A stretch of 64,000 nt of DNA from Glandiceps talaboti (Eukaryota; Hemichordata; Enteropneusta; Spengelidae). Positions 43,508 through 52,111 of the stretch are shown in pieces; position 1 is the stretch's first letter, and each line of letters begins with the position of its first letter. Position numbers and translations under genes: made by a program. The stretch lies in assembly GCF_964340395.1 (NCBI RefSeq), contig NC_135558.1, forward strand, positions 10,672,001-10,736,000, read 5' to 3'. Below the pieces are notes generated by a model. The model saw only the letters and a list, made by a program, of their open reading frames with translations, was not told the DNA's origin and searched no databases.

Positions 43508-44593
43508 TTATTGTCCTTTGTGAGGAAATAAATATGTGTCATCAATTGGTGGAAATAAATATGCGTTATAATATGGTGTAACATATATGTTGTCCAAAGA
43601 TGTTAAATTTAAGCAATCACAATTTTCACCATGATCTTCAGAATTTTCATATTCAGTGAATCTGCCACATTGGCTATTGTAGAACTTATAAGTGTAACGA
43701 TGTGGTTCATCCGGATTTGTAGGAAAAGTTGTAGCGGTAAAAATATCATGTGAATCTAATATGGCTTGTTGGATTCTTTTGGGGAGAGGTAATTGTGATA
43801 CAAGACGGCCGGCGTCACGTTTTGATTGTGACAATTTGATGGTACCTCCATAAAACTTTGGATTTCTTCCTAAAGAAATACAGTCTCTTATCTTAAAGAC
43901 ACATAAAGCAAACAAGTCATCTGGTTGGTTAAAATATGGAATTAGGGGTTCAAAATATGATTGTAATGATTCAGCTTTAAGCATGGAATTGAAAAGAGCC
44001 TGTGATAATTTTGTGCGCGCCTGCACACATGACATGACATATATTAATACTTCATGTGCTTTACGGAATTTTTCATCATGATTTCCAAAAGTACCTAAAC
44101 TTCGATAATTATAGCACATGAATAATGCATAACAAAGCACGTCAATTCTCAGCGAATGCCAAGGAGTATTATATTTTGAAAAATAGGCTAAGATAACCTT
44201 CAAACTATTTAGCTTGGAGTGCTCTATAGCCGTGGCGGTGACATATGTCTTCCAATGAAGATAAGGATTAGAAGGGAAATGTAAATTATAATTTTTTAAA
44301 GCATATTCGACTAAATTTGCGTGGTCATTGATAATACCTTGATATGTTACTTTATCCATATTATAAAGATACTTAATATTCCGTGGGCTGATTTCAACAC
44401 TATCCTCGAAAATGGGTGTGTAGTCTTCATTTGCAGGAGTTGCAGCTATACGTTGTAAACGTAAGAATTCTAAATCAGCTGGGTCGCAATGTTGACGTAA
44501 AGCTTCATAAAATGAATCCTCTCGTAGAAGACAATTACAATCCAGAGCTTCCATTGCCCATATTCCGTGTTCCTCGTTAAGCCAAATAGTCAT
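43508..44593 (-). CDS. Accessory ORF with SOCS-box-like motif, possibly ankyrin-SOCS type
   Basis: 361 residues between pol and env, a position where most Ty3/Gypsy elements have nothing. Residues 225-240 (DDLFALCVFKIRDCIS) fit the Elongin BC box pattern L-x3-C-x3-[AILV]: L227, C231, I235. RLVSQLPLPKRIQQAIL at 263-279 fits the second half of a SOCS box with the Cullin-5 LPLP box at 268-271. The gap between them is about 15-20 residues longer than usual. Upstream, HANLVEYALKN and TATAIEHSKLNSLKVILAYF look like decayed ankyrin helices. If right, it would recruit a Cullin-5/Elongin ubiquitin ligase to an unknown target, as lentiviral Vif does by an unrelated fold. The frame is intact. The CCNC-type cysteines near the end (GENCDCLN) are unexplained. 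Function is inferred from motifs only. Confidence 0.6.
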   Translation of the reverse strand: MTIWLNEEHGIWAMEALDCNCLLREDSFYEALRQHCDPADLEFLRLQRIAATPANEDYTPIFEDSVEISPRNIKYLYNMDKVTYQGIINDHANLVEYALKNYNLHFPSNPYLHWKTYVTATAIEHSKLNSLKVILAYFSKYNTPWHSLRIDVLCYALFMCYNYRSLGTFGNHDEKFRKAHEVLIYVMSCVQARTKLSQALFNSMLKAESLQSYFEPLIPYFNQPDDLFALCVFKIRDCISLGRNPKFYGGTIKLSQSKRDAGRLVSQLPLPKRIQQAILDSHDIFTATTFPTNPDEPHRYTYKFYNSQCGRFTEYENSEDHGENCDCLNLTSLDNIYVTPYYNAYLFPPIDDTYLFPHKGQ

Positions 44594-45156
44594 TTTGAAA
44601 CCTCAGTATATTTAAACAGGAAGTGTTCATTCAAAGTAATGTTATCGAAATGGAAGTGTATTGCAAGTTGGAACACTAGTGACATGTATAAAATATTTAC
44701 CGTACATTAGTCAAAAATTTGTAGCCCAATATGGTAATGAAATGTGACATTGTTTTGTGACACCAGTGACAAATGAGAAAGTACAATTGGAGGACCTATT
44801 TCTTGTGATTAAAACTAGTTGTTTTTTGAGTGGTCACTTAAGAAGTACCCTTGTGGCCCCTAACACACATCGTCTGGCCAGACTGTTCAATTATTCACAC
44901 AATCACAGCTGTATTTATATCTAATTCCTTATTAGGTATAACTTGCAGAATCAATCATGAGGGTTTTCTAAATGACCACTCTTAAACATGAACTTTAAAT
45001 AATGTGATTGACTCATACGGTAAACATTTTTTGATATTTGATGACCAAATATAAGAAATGTATACATGCTATATGGTAATATTTGTTGTAAAGGATTGCA
45101 GTGATCAAACAGGTGGTTTACTGTGTCATTGTCTTTGAGTGACCTTAAGTGTATAC
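44594..45156 (-). other. Spacer between pol and the extra ORF
   Basis: 563 bp, AT-rich, no open frame of note. Could hold a splice acceptor or promoter for downstream genes; I see no clear signal. Confidence 0.5.
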
Positions 45157-45939
45157 TTAAAGATGACGTTTATAAGTTCGTGAACCTGATATAAAAACAG
45201 GATGGTCCTTGAGAATGTTTAGTGCTAATTGATTCAAGTTTTCAACAGGTTCCCAACTATTAAACTCTGATGAATAACCTTCCCATTTAATTAAATACTG
45301 TAGTTTACCATTTTTGTACCTACCACGGATGATTTTTTGAACGTTATAAAACGTTTGATCATTTTCAGCGGTTAATGTATTTGTAATTGCATCAGAACTG
45401 TCATCAGTCTGATTTTGGTGGGTATACCGTTTTTCCCGTCTTAACTCAGCTCTATTGCGGATATTTTTTCTCCACGATTGTCCTCTAGGACTGTTGGTGT
45501 GTTGATTTGAAGTTGTTTCCGAACACGAATAATATTCAGTTTCTGAGTTCATGTGGTAGTCCGTCATAGTTGTTTGTCTTCTATTATTTTTATCAGTGTT
45601 TGATGTGATATTATTGTTGTTAGTGGCAGAGTTGCTATTATCCCTGAGAGGAGCTTCGCTGGCTGTTAATGTAGTTGTATTATTGTTGTCACTTAGGAAT
45701 TGTGGAGGTCTTAAGCGTGCATGCTTTAAACGATTTGCATGGATTAGCTTAGGATATTTCTTATCACCTGTTATGTATTCCAACTTGAAATTTACTGGTG
45801 AAACTTGTTCGATTATTCGAAATGGCCCACGAAAAGGGTGGTGAAATTTAGGTGTTCGACCCAATTTGACTGCTGGGTGATGTAGATATACGACATCACC
45901 CACTTTGAATCTGTGATCATGTGCTTTTTTTTGCATCAA
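45157..45939 (-). CDS. pol: Integrase C-terminus with chromodomain (second pol frame)
   Basis: 260 codons overlapping the end of pol by 23 nt in the +1 frame. The first 60 residues (FKVGDVVYLHHPAVKLGRTP to ANRLKHARL) are the integrase C-terminal SH3-like fold, so this is the rest of Pol and not a separate gene. A polar linker follows, then a chromodomain-like end (IIRGRYKNGKLQYLIKWEGY, then SWEPVENL), which in chromoviruses steers integration to marked chromatin. The overlap lies on an A8 homopolymer: either a programmed shift, a single-base mutation, or a sequencing error. Confidence 0.85.
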   Translation of the reverse strand: MMQKKAHDHRFKVGDVVYLHHPAVKLGRTPKFHHPFRGPFRIIEQVSPVNFKLEYITGDKKYPKLIHANRLKHARLRPPQFLSDNNNTTTLTASEAPLRDNSNSATNNNNITSNTDKNNRRQTTMTDYHMNSETEYYSCSETTSNQHTNSPRGQSWRKNIRNRAELRREKRYTHQNQTDDSSDAITNTLTAENDQTFYNVQKIIRGRYKNGKLQYLIKWEGYSSEFNSWEPVENLNQLALNILKDHPVFISGSRTYKRHL

Positions 45940-48900
45940 AATATGTTTTCATTTTGTTTTGAGCTTTCTGGATATTTTGTTTTGCGAGTGATATTGCAAG
46001 ATTTCTAGCATGAGCTAATTCATCTAAATGATACTGAATATTGCGTGATTTACCCAATCTTGGCAAAATTTCAGCATCAACTGGTAATCGTGGTTCTGTG
46101 CCAAATAGGGCACAGAATGGTGTGATTCCAGTTGCTTCATGTGGGGTTGCCCTATATGCAAATAGAACAGATTGGAGATATGTGTCCCAGTCTGAACTTT
46201 GACAGTTTACATATATGCTAAGCATATTTATTATTGATTTGTTTAAGCATTCCACACTTCCGTTCGTAGTAGGCATATAAGGTGAGCTGCGTTGCTTAAT
46301 AACATCAAAATATCGACATAATTCCGTTACAATTTGAGACATAAAGGAAGAACCTTGGTCTGACAACAATGAATTTGGAAATCCAAATTGACAGAAGATG
46401 TGTTCGAACAATATTCGAGAAACTGTTTCGGCTTTGCAATTTGCTGTTGGGAAAGCCCAACAAAATTTGGTAAGGTATTCTGTGATTACCAAAATATAAC
46501 TATTTCCAGATTTTGTAGTGGGCAACTTTCCCACAAAATCAATTCCTATCTTATCAAATAAACCATTTACTGGTATAGGAAGTAATTTTTGACGATATCG
46601 AATACCTCGTTTCCGTGAGTGACAGAAGACACAGGATGCCACGTAAACTGTCACGTCTTTGATTAAGGTGTCCCAATAATAACGTAATCTGATAGCCTGT
46701 AACGTTCGTGAGGTACCCAAGTGTCCTGCTGTGACGTCATCATGAATCCTCCTTAATATGTATAGTTGTAAGGATTTCGGAATTACTAACTGTCGAATAC
46801 AGTTATGAGCTTTAGCTGACTTACCTGTAGGGGACCAGTAATGATATAATATACCATTCAAAATGGTAAAATTGTCACTGCTTTGTATTATCTTCTGTGC
46901 ATGCTTTGAGTCTGAAGGTAACTCGCCATCATTGGTTAAATAATTAATCATTGGTAATAAGTGTTTGTCCTGACGTTGTAAATTGTAGAGTTTATTAATG
47001 CCAGTATGTGTATTATCAATCTCACTATGATCGGTTAGTGTGTCATTGGAGTCGATTGATTGAGTGGATGCATTACACAGCTGGTCAGTCATGATATCAG
47101 TTTCAGACGAGTCGTATAGATGTCTGATGTCTGTAAGGATATCTTCTTGCGTGTTGAGTTGTAAATTGGCTATCTCTGGAATGTTAGAAATTTCATTCAT
47201 AGTTAGCTGTGACTGATTGTGTGTATAATTTATGTCATCTGAATTAGTATTGTCGGTGTCTGTCGGTGTAATTTCGGAGTTTTGATATTTTTCAGGTGGA
47301 TATTCGCGGCGCGACAAACTGTCCGCATGTGGAATTTTTGCTCCAGGTCTGAAAAGAATGTCGTAATTGTAACCTTGTACTTTGAGTACCCACCTGGCTA
47401 GCCTGCCGCTTGGAGTTTTCATTTTGAATAGGTAGATCAAATTTGCATGATCTGTAATGATTGTGAATTTGTTTCCTCTCAAGTAAATATCACATTGTGT
47501 TAATGCATGTATTACCGCGAGACCTTCACGTTCTGTACAGGTGTAATTTCGTTGTGCTGGATTTAGAGTACGACCACCATAAGAAATGACTCTTTCTATG
47601 CCATCTTGAACTTGGGCTAAAATGAATCCTACACTGTATGCTGACGCGTCCGTATATAATAGAAATTCCTCATTAAAACGTGGGAACGCCAATATTGGTT
47701 TTGATGTCAACGCCTTTTTTAACGTATCAAAAGCCTGTTGACAGTCATTAGTCCATATGAATTTTGCACTCTTTGCAAGCAATTTGTGTAGAGGATTTGC
47801 TATTTTTGAATAGTTATGAATAAATCGTCTGTAATATCCTGCGCAACCTAAGAACGATTGAAGTTGTGATACTTTCGTTGGTACGGGAAATTTTAATATT
47901 GCGTCGACCTTTTTTGGGTCAGTTGAGATGCCATTTTCGTTCAAGATATGACCTAGGAATTTAACTTCCCTTTTTCCAAATATACATTTTCGCGGGCTTA
48001 ATTTCAAATTTGCATTTATTAACCTACCTAGAACAATGTCAAGGTTTTGAAGGTGTTGTCGAAACGTTGTTGCAAATATTAATATATCGTCTATATATGA
48101 TATGCAAATTTTATATTGTAATTGATTTAAAATAAATTCTAAACTGCGTTGAAAGCTACTACTTGAGTTACGTAATCCTTGTGGAAGTGTCTTGAACTCA
48201 AACTTTCCATCATGAGTAACAAATGCCGTCTTATGTGAATCTTTTTCATCAAGGGCAATTTGCCAAAATCCACTAGTCATATCAAGTGTAGAAAAATATT
48301 TGGGACTTTGGGCCCCGATCATTTCTAAACTATCTGAAATATTTGGGAGCGGATGATTGTAAATTATTGTCACCTTATTTAATTCACGATAGTCAATCAC
48401 AAGACGCCATGAGCCTGAAGGTTTTTTGACCAAAAGTACAGGTGCACTAAATGGGGATTTGCTACGTCGAATTATATTTTGTCTTAAAAGGTCATTTGTT
48501 TGTCTCGAAATTTCCTCACGCTTGTCAGGGGATACTCTATAGGGTGCCTTTGGTTTCACTTTGGCATTAGGTTCTAAATCAATAGTATGTTTAATAATAT
48601 CACAATAACCCAAAGTATTTGAATTATCTACGAATGCTCGCCTATTTCTCCATAGTACTTCTTGTAAGTCATTAATTTGGCTATTTGTCAAGTTAGAGCA
48701 TTGCCCAGTGAAGTCAAATAATGAATGAAATTCTTCCCGTTCTAAAGAGGGATTTGTCTGAGAAGGGTGTGTCTTATTATTTAAATATGTGTCCGTCATG
48801 TCAAAGTCATGTAAAGTGGTTCCGTCTGGGAGTGGTCTGAAAGTGCCCAATCGAATATGCCTACCTAATATGGCCTCATTGTTAGATGTGTTGATCAACC

Positions 48901-49519
48901 TGATTGGAACTGAACCCTCATAAGTAGATGCTAATACTCGTGCAACTTGAATGCCTAAGTAATGTAGTGACGTCATGTTGGTAGTGGTTCCTATTAGTCC
49001 ATTCGGAAATGAGCCCCTTAGCTTAGCCGAAATTATGCATTCACACCTAGGGGGTATGACATATTTTTTAGCTGGTCTCAAGACTGCATTGGCATGGATG
49101 AATAATTTCTTGTGTGCAAAATCAATTATTGCTTTGTGCTGCTCTAAAAATTCCATTCCTAAGATCAAATCTCTATCTATGTCCTTAACCAAATGCACTG
49201 GAACATTGATTAGTTGATTTTCAATACGTATTGGAATTTTTACATAGCCTTGAATAGGAATCTGCTGATTGTTTGGTAATTCTATACATTTGTATTTAGG
49301 TCTTTTAATTTTGAACTTTTTTAGCTGTGGAATTTTTTCAAATAGTTTTGTGGAAACTACGTTTATTGTAGCTCCAGAGTCGATCAAAGCCGAAATTGCA
49401 GTATTGAAAATTTTAATAGTGATCAAATTGTTAGATTGTACCTTTAAATCAGCAGATTTTACAGAATTTAATTTGGGCGTGTGAGACATATTAGGCTCTT
49501 TGGATTTGATATTTCTCAC
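45917..49519 (-). CDS. pol: Pol: protease, reverse transcriptase, RNase H, integrase core
   Basis: 1,200 codons from GTG 49519; the true entry is probably the frameshift at 49531-49537. Protease DSGA is near residue 47. RT includes DYRELN, the LPQG motif and catalytic YIDD near 473. RNase H shows YTDAS near 623. Integrase has an HHCC finger (HDDVTAGH...CVFC, about 926-966) and the D, D, E residues in GIDFVG, SDQGSSF and NGSVECLNK (about 992, 1054 and 1089). All catalytic motifs look intact. The frame ends early at 45917, just after an eight-A run, while integrase continues in an overlapping frame. Confidence 0.93.
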   Translation of the reverse strand: MRNIKSKEPNMSHTPKLNSVKSADLKVQSNNLITIKIFNTAISALIDSGATINVVSTKLFEKIPQLKKFKIKRPKYKCIELPNNQQIPIQGYVKIPIRIENQLINVPVHLVKDIDRDLILGMEFLEQHKAIIDFAHKKLFIHANAVLRPAKKYVIPPRCECIISAKLRGSFPNGLIGTTTNMTSLHYLGIQVARVLASTYEGSVPIRLINTSNNEAILGRHIRLGTFRPLPDGTTLHDFDMTDTYLNNKTHPSQTNPSLEREEFHSLFDFTGQCSNLTNSQINDLQEVLWRNRRAFVDNSNTLGYCDIIKHTIDLEPNAKVKPKAPYRVSPDKREEISRQTNDLLRQNIIRRSKSPFSAPVLLVKKPSGSWRLVIDYRELNKVTIIYNHPLPNISDSLEMIGAQSPKYFSTLDMTSGFWQIALDEKDSHKTAFVTHDGKFEFKTLPQGLRNSSSSFQRSLEFILNQLQYKICISYIDDILIFATTFRQHLQNLDIVLGRLINANLKLSPRKCIFGKREVKFLGHILNENGISTDPKKVDAILKFPVPTKVSQLQSFLGCAGYYRRFIHNYSKIANPLHKLLAKSAKFIWTNDCQQAFDTLKKALTSKPILAFPRFNEEFLLYTDASAYSVGFILAQVQDGIERVISYGGRTLNPAQRNYTCTEREGLAVIHALTQCDIYLRGNKFTIITDHANLIYLFKMKTPSGRLARWVLKVQGYNYDILFRPGAKIPHADSLSRREYPPEKYQNSEITPTDTDNTNSDDINYTHNQSQLTMNEISNIPEIANLQLNTQEDILTDIRHLYDSSETDIMTDQLCNASTQSIDSNDTLTDHSEIDNTHTGINKLYNLQRQDKHLLPMINYLTNDGELPSDSKHAQKIIQSSDNFTILNGILYHYWSPTGKSAKAHNCIRQLVIPKSLQLYILRRIHDDVTAGHLGTSRTLQAIRLRYYWDTLIKDVTVYVASCVFCHSRKRGIRYRQKLLPIPVNGLFDKIGIDFVGKLPTTKSGNSYILVITEYLTKFCWAFPTANCKAETVSRILFEHIFCQFGFPNSLLSDQGSSFMSQIVTELCRYFDVIKQRSSPYMPTTNGSVECLNKSIINMLSIYVNCQSSDWDTYLQSVLFAYRATPHEATGITPFCALFGTEPRLPVDAEILPRLGKSRNIQYHLDELAHARNLAISLAKQNIQKAQNKMKTYFDAKKST

Positions 49520-49524
49520 ACTCC

Positions 49525-50766
49525 TTAATCGTTTTTTGAATAAAAACGACTATAGGTAGGTCTTGGACAATTTCTAGCTATGTGACCTATTTGACCACAT
49601 GAATAACAACCTCTGTTATTTCTTTCTGGGCAGGATGGGGCCATATGACCTGAACGATTACAATTTCTACATATTTGTCTGCCAGACATAATTTCTCTTC
49701 CGCCATATCTTGGGCGATTTTTATCAAAATTATTTTGACGGTCATACATAGGCCTGTTTGTATTGAAATTTGGCCGGCCTACTGCAAAATAATTGCCCTG
49801 ATTTTGACGAAATTGAAGATTTCTTTGTGTCTGAGGGTAATATCCCGCCCGATTGTCAGAAAATGTTTGAGACTGTACCTGTTGTTGCAATTCTTCATTT
49901 CGACGAGTGAGCAATTCATTTTTTTGTCGTAATTGTGTAGTGAGCTCCACCATGTCGTCATGCAATTCTTGATCAATCCTGTTCTTGGGCAACTTCAATG
50001 TTGTGTTTCTGGATGTCAGCTGGCTGTCGTGGTTTGGTAGTTGAGATATGATTTCTGCTGTCTTGGCCGCTGAAAACGCATTTTCAAAGTCATTTGGTTC
50101 CCGGGATAAAGTTGCTATCTTGATTTCATGACGCAAACCCTGTAAAAATAAACTTAAAATTTCTGGGGCCGTGCGCATTGCTTTAGCACATTTTTCCCGT
50201 AATCGGCTGGAATAGTCATCCACAGATTCATTTTGTCGTTGTTTTATCAAACTTAATTGCTGATCAATGAGCCATCTTGGTTGAATACGATGAAATCTTG
50301 CAATAAATAAAGGCCGCAATTCATTCCAATTTTGTGCCTGATTTTCGTCCAAGTCTACATACCATCTTTCAGCAACATCTCTTATCAATAATATAAAGTA
50401 TTGAACTTTTTGATCGTCATTTAAGTTCTTTAATACAGCAAATGCATCAAATTTATTCAACCATCGTTCTGGTGATTCATCTTCTTTGCCATAATAGTAA
50501 GGCGGTTTCTCATCACTTATCTGGACTCTTCCTATTCTGTTATTCACATCTTGTATTAGATTTTGAATGTTATGAATAGGGTCAGCTTGATTATTTTGTT
50601 CCAAATTTTGTGCAATTGGAATATTTGGTTGTAGGTTGTGATCAATTGGTACAATTGGTATTATGTCTTGATCAATCTGTAAATTGTTCTCCAAGTTTGC
50701 CATTTGTGCAAGAGGAATTTGTGGTATGTCTGGCTGTCTCAGTATACGGCCCGATCGTAGTAGCAT
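49525..50766 (-). CDS. gag: Gag (capsid and nucleocapsid)
   Basis: 413 residues. The middle (about 105-240) is the Ty3/Gypsy capsid-type domain with WLNKFDAFAVL, the conserved RW near AERWYVDLDE, and SLIKQRQNESVDDYSSRLRE. A glutamine and asparagine-rich linker follows. Two CCHC zinc knuckles, CRNCNRSGHMAPSC and CYSCGQIGHIARNC, lie near the C-terminus and bind RNA. It begins about 75 nt after the primer site. It ends in a -1 frameshift heptamer just before TAA, leading to pol. Confidence 0.93.
   Translation of the reverse strand: MLLRSGRILRQPDIPQIPLAQMANLENNLQIDQDIIPIVPIDHNLQPNIPIAQNLEQNNQADPIHNIQNLIQDVNNRIGRVQISDEKPPYYYGKEDESPERWLNKFDAFAVLKNLNDDQKVQYFILLIRDVAERWYVDLDENQAQNWNELRPLFIARFHRIQPRWLIDQQLSLIKQRQNESVDDYSSRLREKCAKAMRTAPEILSLFLQGLRHEIKIATLSREPNDFENAFSAAKTAEIISQLPNHDSQLTSRNTTLKLPKNRIDQELHDDMVELTTQLRQKNELLTRRNEELQQQVQSQTFSDNRAGYYPQTQRNLQFRQNQGNYFAVGRPNFNTNRPMYDRQNNFDKNRPRYGGREIMSGRQICRNCNRSGHMAPSCPERNNRGCYSCGQIGHIARNCPRPTYSRFYSKND
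49531..49537 (-). promoter_or_regulatory. -1 ribosomal frameshift heptamer A AAA AAC
   Basis: In the gag frame the codons are TCA AAA AAC GAT TAA, so the X XXY YYZ heptamer is in the correct phase one codon before the stop. A -1 slip enters the pol frame, which is open there after an upstream TAG about 10 codons back. The pol frame has no ATG near its start, only a GTG at 49519, which fits expression by frameshift. Confidence 0.8.
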
Positions 50767-50840
50767 ATAATGTCTTATAAAGTACTTACGTTTTGCGATT
50801 GTACTTTTTTACCTGTTGATTCTTTGAATAGCACTGTCCA

Positions 50841-50857
50841 GCCCGGATTTTACACCA
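50841..50857 (-). promoter_or_regulatory. tRNA primer-binding site
   Basis: One base after the 5' LTR the minus strand reads TGGTGTAAAATCCGGGC. TGG pairs with a tRNA CCA end, and the rest would pair with an acceptor and T stem. I cannot name the tRNA from memory. Confidence 0.75.
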
Positions 50858-50858
50858 G

Positions 50859-51572
50859 TGTTACAACGCTGAATTTGGTAGCTGCAACGTTGACCCGTAT
50901 TCAGCGGTAAACTTTGGACTCGCCCGGATAGCAATCTGAGAGGTACCGATTTCACGAAACAGTGCTCTGTAAAAAGAAGAAACTCACAAGGACACAAATA
51001 TTACTTTTGTGTTGAATGACTTATACGATTTGCAGCATAGGGAGCTATTCGCCTCAGTTCCAGTCAATTACAGTTAATTGTCAAAGTTCTTTCAAGTAAT
51101 TTCAGCTCAGCTCACAATTTCTCAAGAACCCGCTGGTATCGCTCTTCACTTCAGTCGCCAACTGACTTAGTCTCCGGAATAGCGAATTCCACAGCTACTT
51201 CAAACGCATACGTCATCAACATTTTTATTTAAAACATCGTTCATTCCGTATTACAAATATGGTTAACAAACAAATTGTTTACAACAAAAGATTCTCTCTT
51301 AACCTTATTTAGTAAATGTTTATTAATATAATTAATTCAATTCAGCAATAGCCAGTTTATTGACCCGTGCTAAATAATTCTAGCTAGACAGCTGTTGATT
51401 CAATTGGGACACAATTTATCACTCTAAGATGACATGTGACCTCTACTCATTAGGATAGAATAACATTACTTGACCCGGCTCTGTCTCATTAATCAATGTG
51501 ACCTTATCACTTGTGTCTTTTGTCAACAGAGGAATTATCAAATCTTAAATGTTTATTTTGTGACTCGTAACA
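50859..51572 (-). repeat. 5' LTR, 714 bp
   Basis: Upstream LTR relative to gag. It contains the same ATG frame (from 50997), which here runs into the leader and stops near 50809. Confidence 0.96.
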
Positions 51573-51576
51573 CTAG
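51573..51576. other. Target-site duplication CTAG (right)
   Basis: Second copy of the 4-bp duplication. The target is itself a palindrome. Confidence 0.93.
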
Positions 51577-52111
51577 CACATACACTCAAAGCCTCTGTTA
51601 GTTCCGAGTCTATTTGAACCATTCTGTCCCAACAGTTTCCACTACTGTCGGTCTCTTCGCCAGTCATCACACCGATATCGACGTTCGTTTTTCTTGTTCT
51701 TTGTAAGTTTGCTGGAATATGAAAAGTACTTTCGTTTTCTTCAGCTGCCTTCAAGTTGCATCTCAGAGTCTGTCTGTTTATGAATTTGTTGACAGGTTTC
51801 TCTGAGGAGGTGTTTCTTTTTCCTTTCGATTTAACTCTAAAGGTTGACGACTCTTCAGTCGTGTTACCCCTCTTAAAGCTACCAAAGTCATTAACATGCT
51901 CATCTTTTGAACCAGATAACGACTTTTTAGGTTTCATGCCCATTTCGCTGGTAAAAACAGAGCGACTAGTACGAGAAACCAAACTTGATGAAGTTGAACG
52001 GACACCGGTTGCTATCAACCTGGTAGACTGGTCCGCTTCGAGTGTAAAGCATCGCTGACTGACAAAAGTTGCTCCCAGTCTGCTGTCTAATAATAGTGAA
52101 GTAAACACCAT
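51573..52111 (-). CDS. plpp6: PLPP6-like first exon, 5' fragment before the insertion
   Basis: ATG 52111 to CTAG at 51573-51576, about 180 codons: Ser, Thr and Lys-rich, probably cytosolic and disordered, ending ELTEALSVCAS as it enters the PLPP6-type region. On this allele the frame runs on into the LTR and stops soon after (TSHKINI). Confidence 0.82.

Larger units (their letters stand above)
39147..51572 (-). mobile_element. Full-length Ty3/Gypsy-type LTR retroelement with envelope and an extra ORF
   Basis: 12,426 bp between two 714-bp LTRs that begin TGTTAC and end GTAACA and show no difference by eye. Flanked by 4-bp CTAG (39143-39146, 51573-51576). Order on the minus strand: LTR, primer site, gag, pol, a second pol frame with integrase C-terminus and chromodomain, a 361-residue ORF, an envelope-like ORF, polypurine tract, LTR. 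Protease-RT-RNase H-integrase order and the RT sequence place it with Ty3/Gypsy (Metaviridae), and the env gene makes it errantivirus-like. Identical LTRs imply insertion very recently in evolutionary time. Gag, the extra ORF and env are intact as single frames; pol is in two overlapping frames. Confidence 0.95.
37019..52111 (-). pseudogene. plpp6: PLPP6-like PAP2 lipid phosphatase gene, first exon split by a retroelement
   Basis: Coding pieces on the minus strand are 52111-51573, 39142-38994 and 37398-37019. Removing the element and one CTAG copy leaves an uninterrupted frame of 356 codons including stop, two exons in all. The C-terminal half is a PAP2 phosphatase with all three signatures: K-x6-RP in KFLVKRPRP, PSGH, and SR-x5-H-x3-D in SRLVLGRHYITD. 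The order of membrane segments and RPFMKVLEMMGHG match PLPP6, which dephosphorylates presqualene and isoprenoid diphosphates in the ER. The first ~165 residues are Ser/Lys-rich and unrecognised. The allele here is broken by a 12.4-kb insertion in the first coding exon, between VCAS and KDS. Intron 1 has clean donor GTGAGT and acceptor CCCCACAG. Confidence 0.88.

Noticed and set aside
45157-45939. The 260-codon frame as an independent gene
   Set aside because: Its start is the direct continuation of the integrase C-terminal fold in another frame, so it is part of Pol.
50809-50997. Leader ORF as a retroelement protein
   Set aside because: It starts in the LTR and the same 47 codons occur in both LTRs with different continuations; most likely incidental, although its 3' LTR counterpart is of interest for the host gene.
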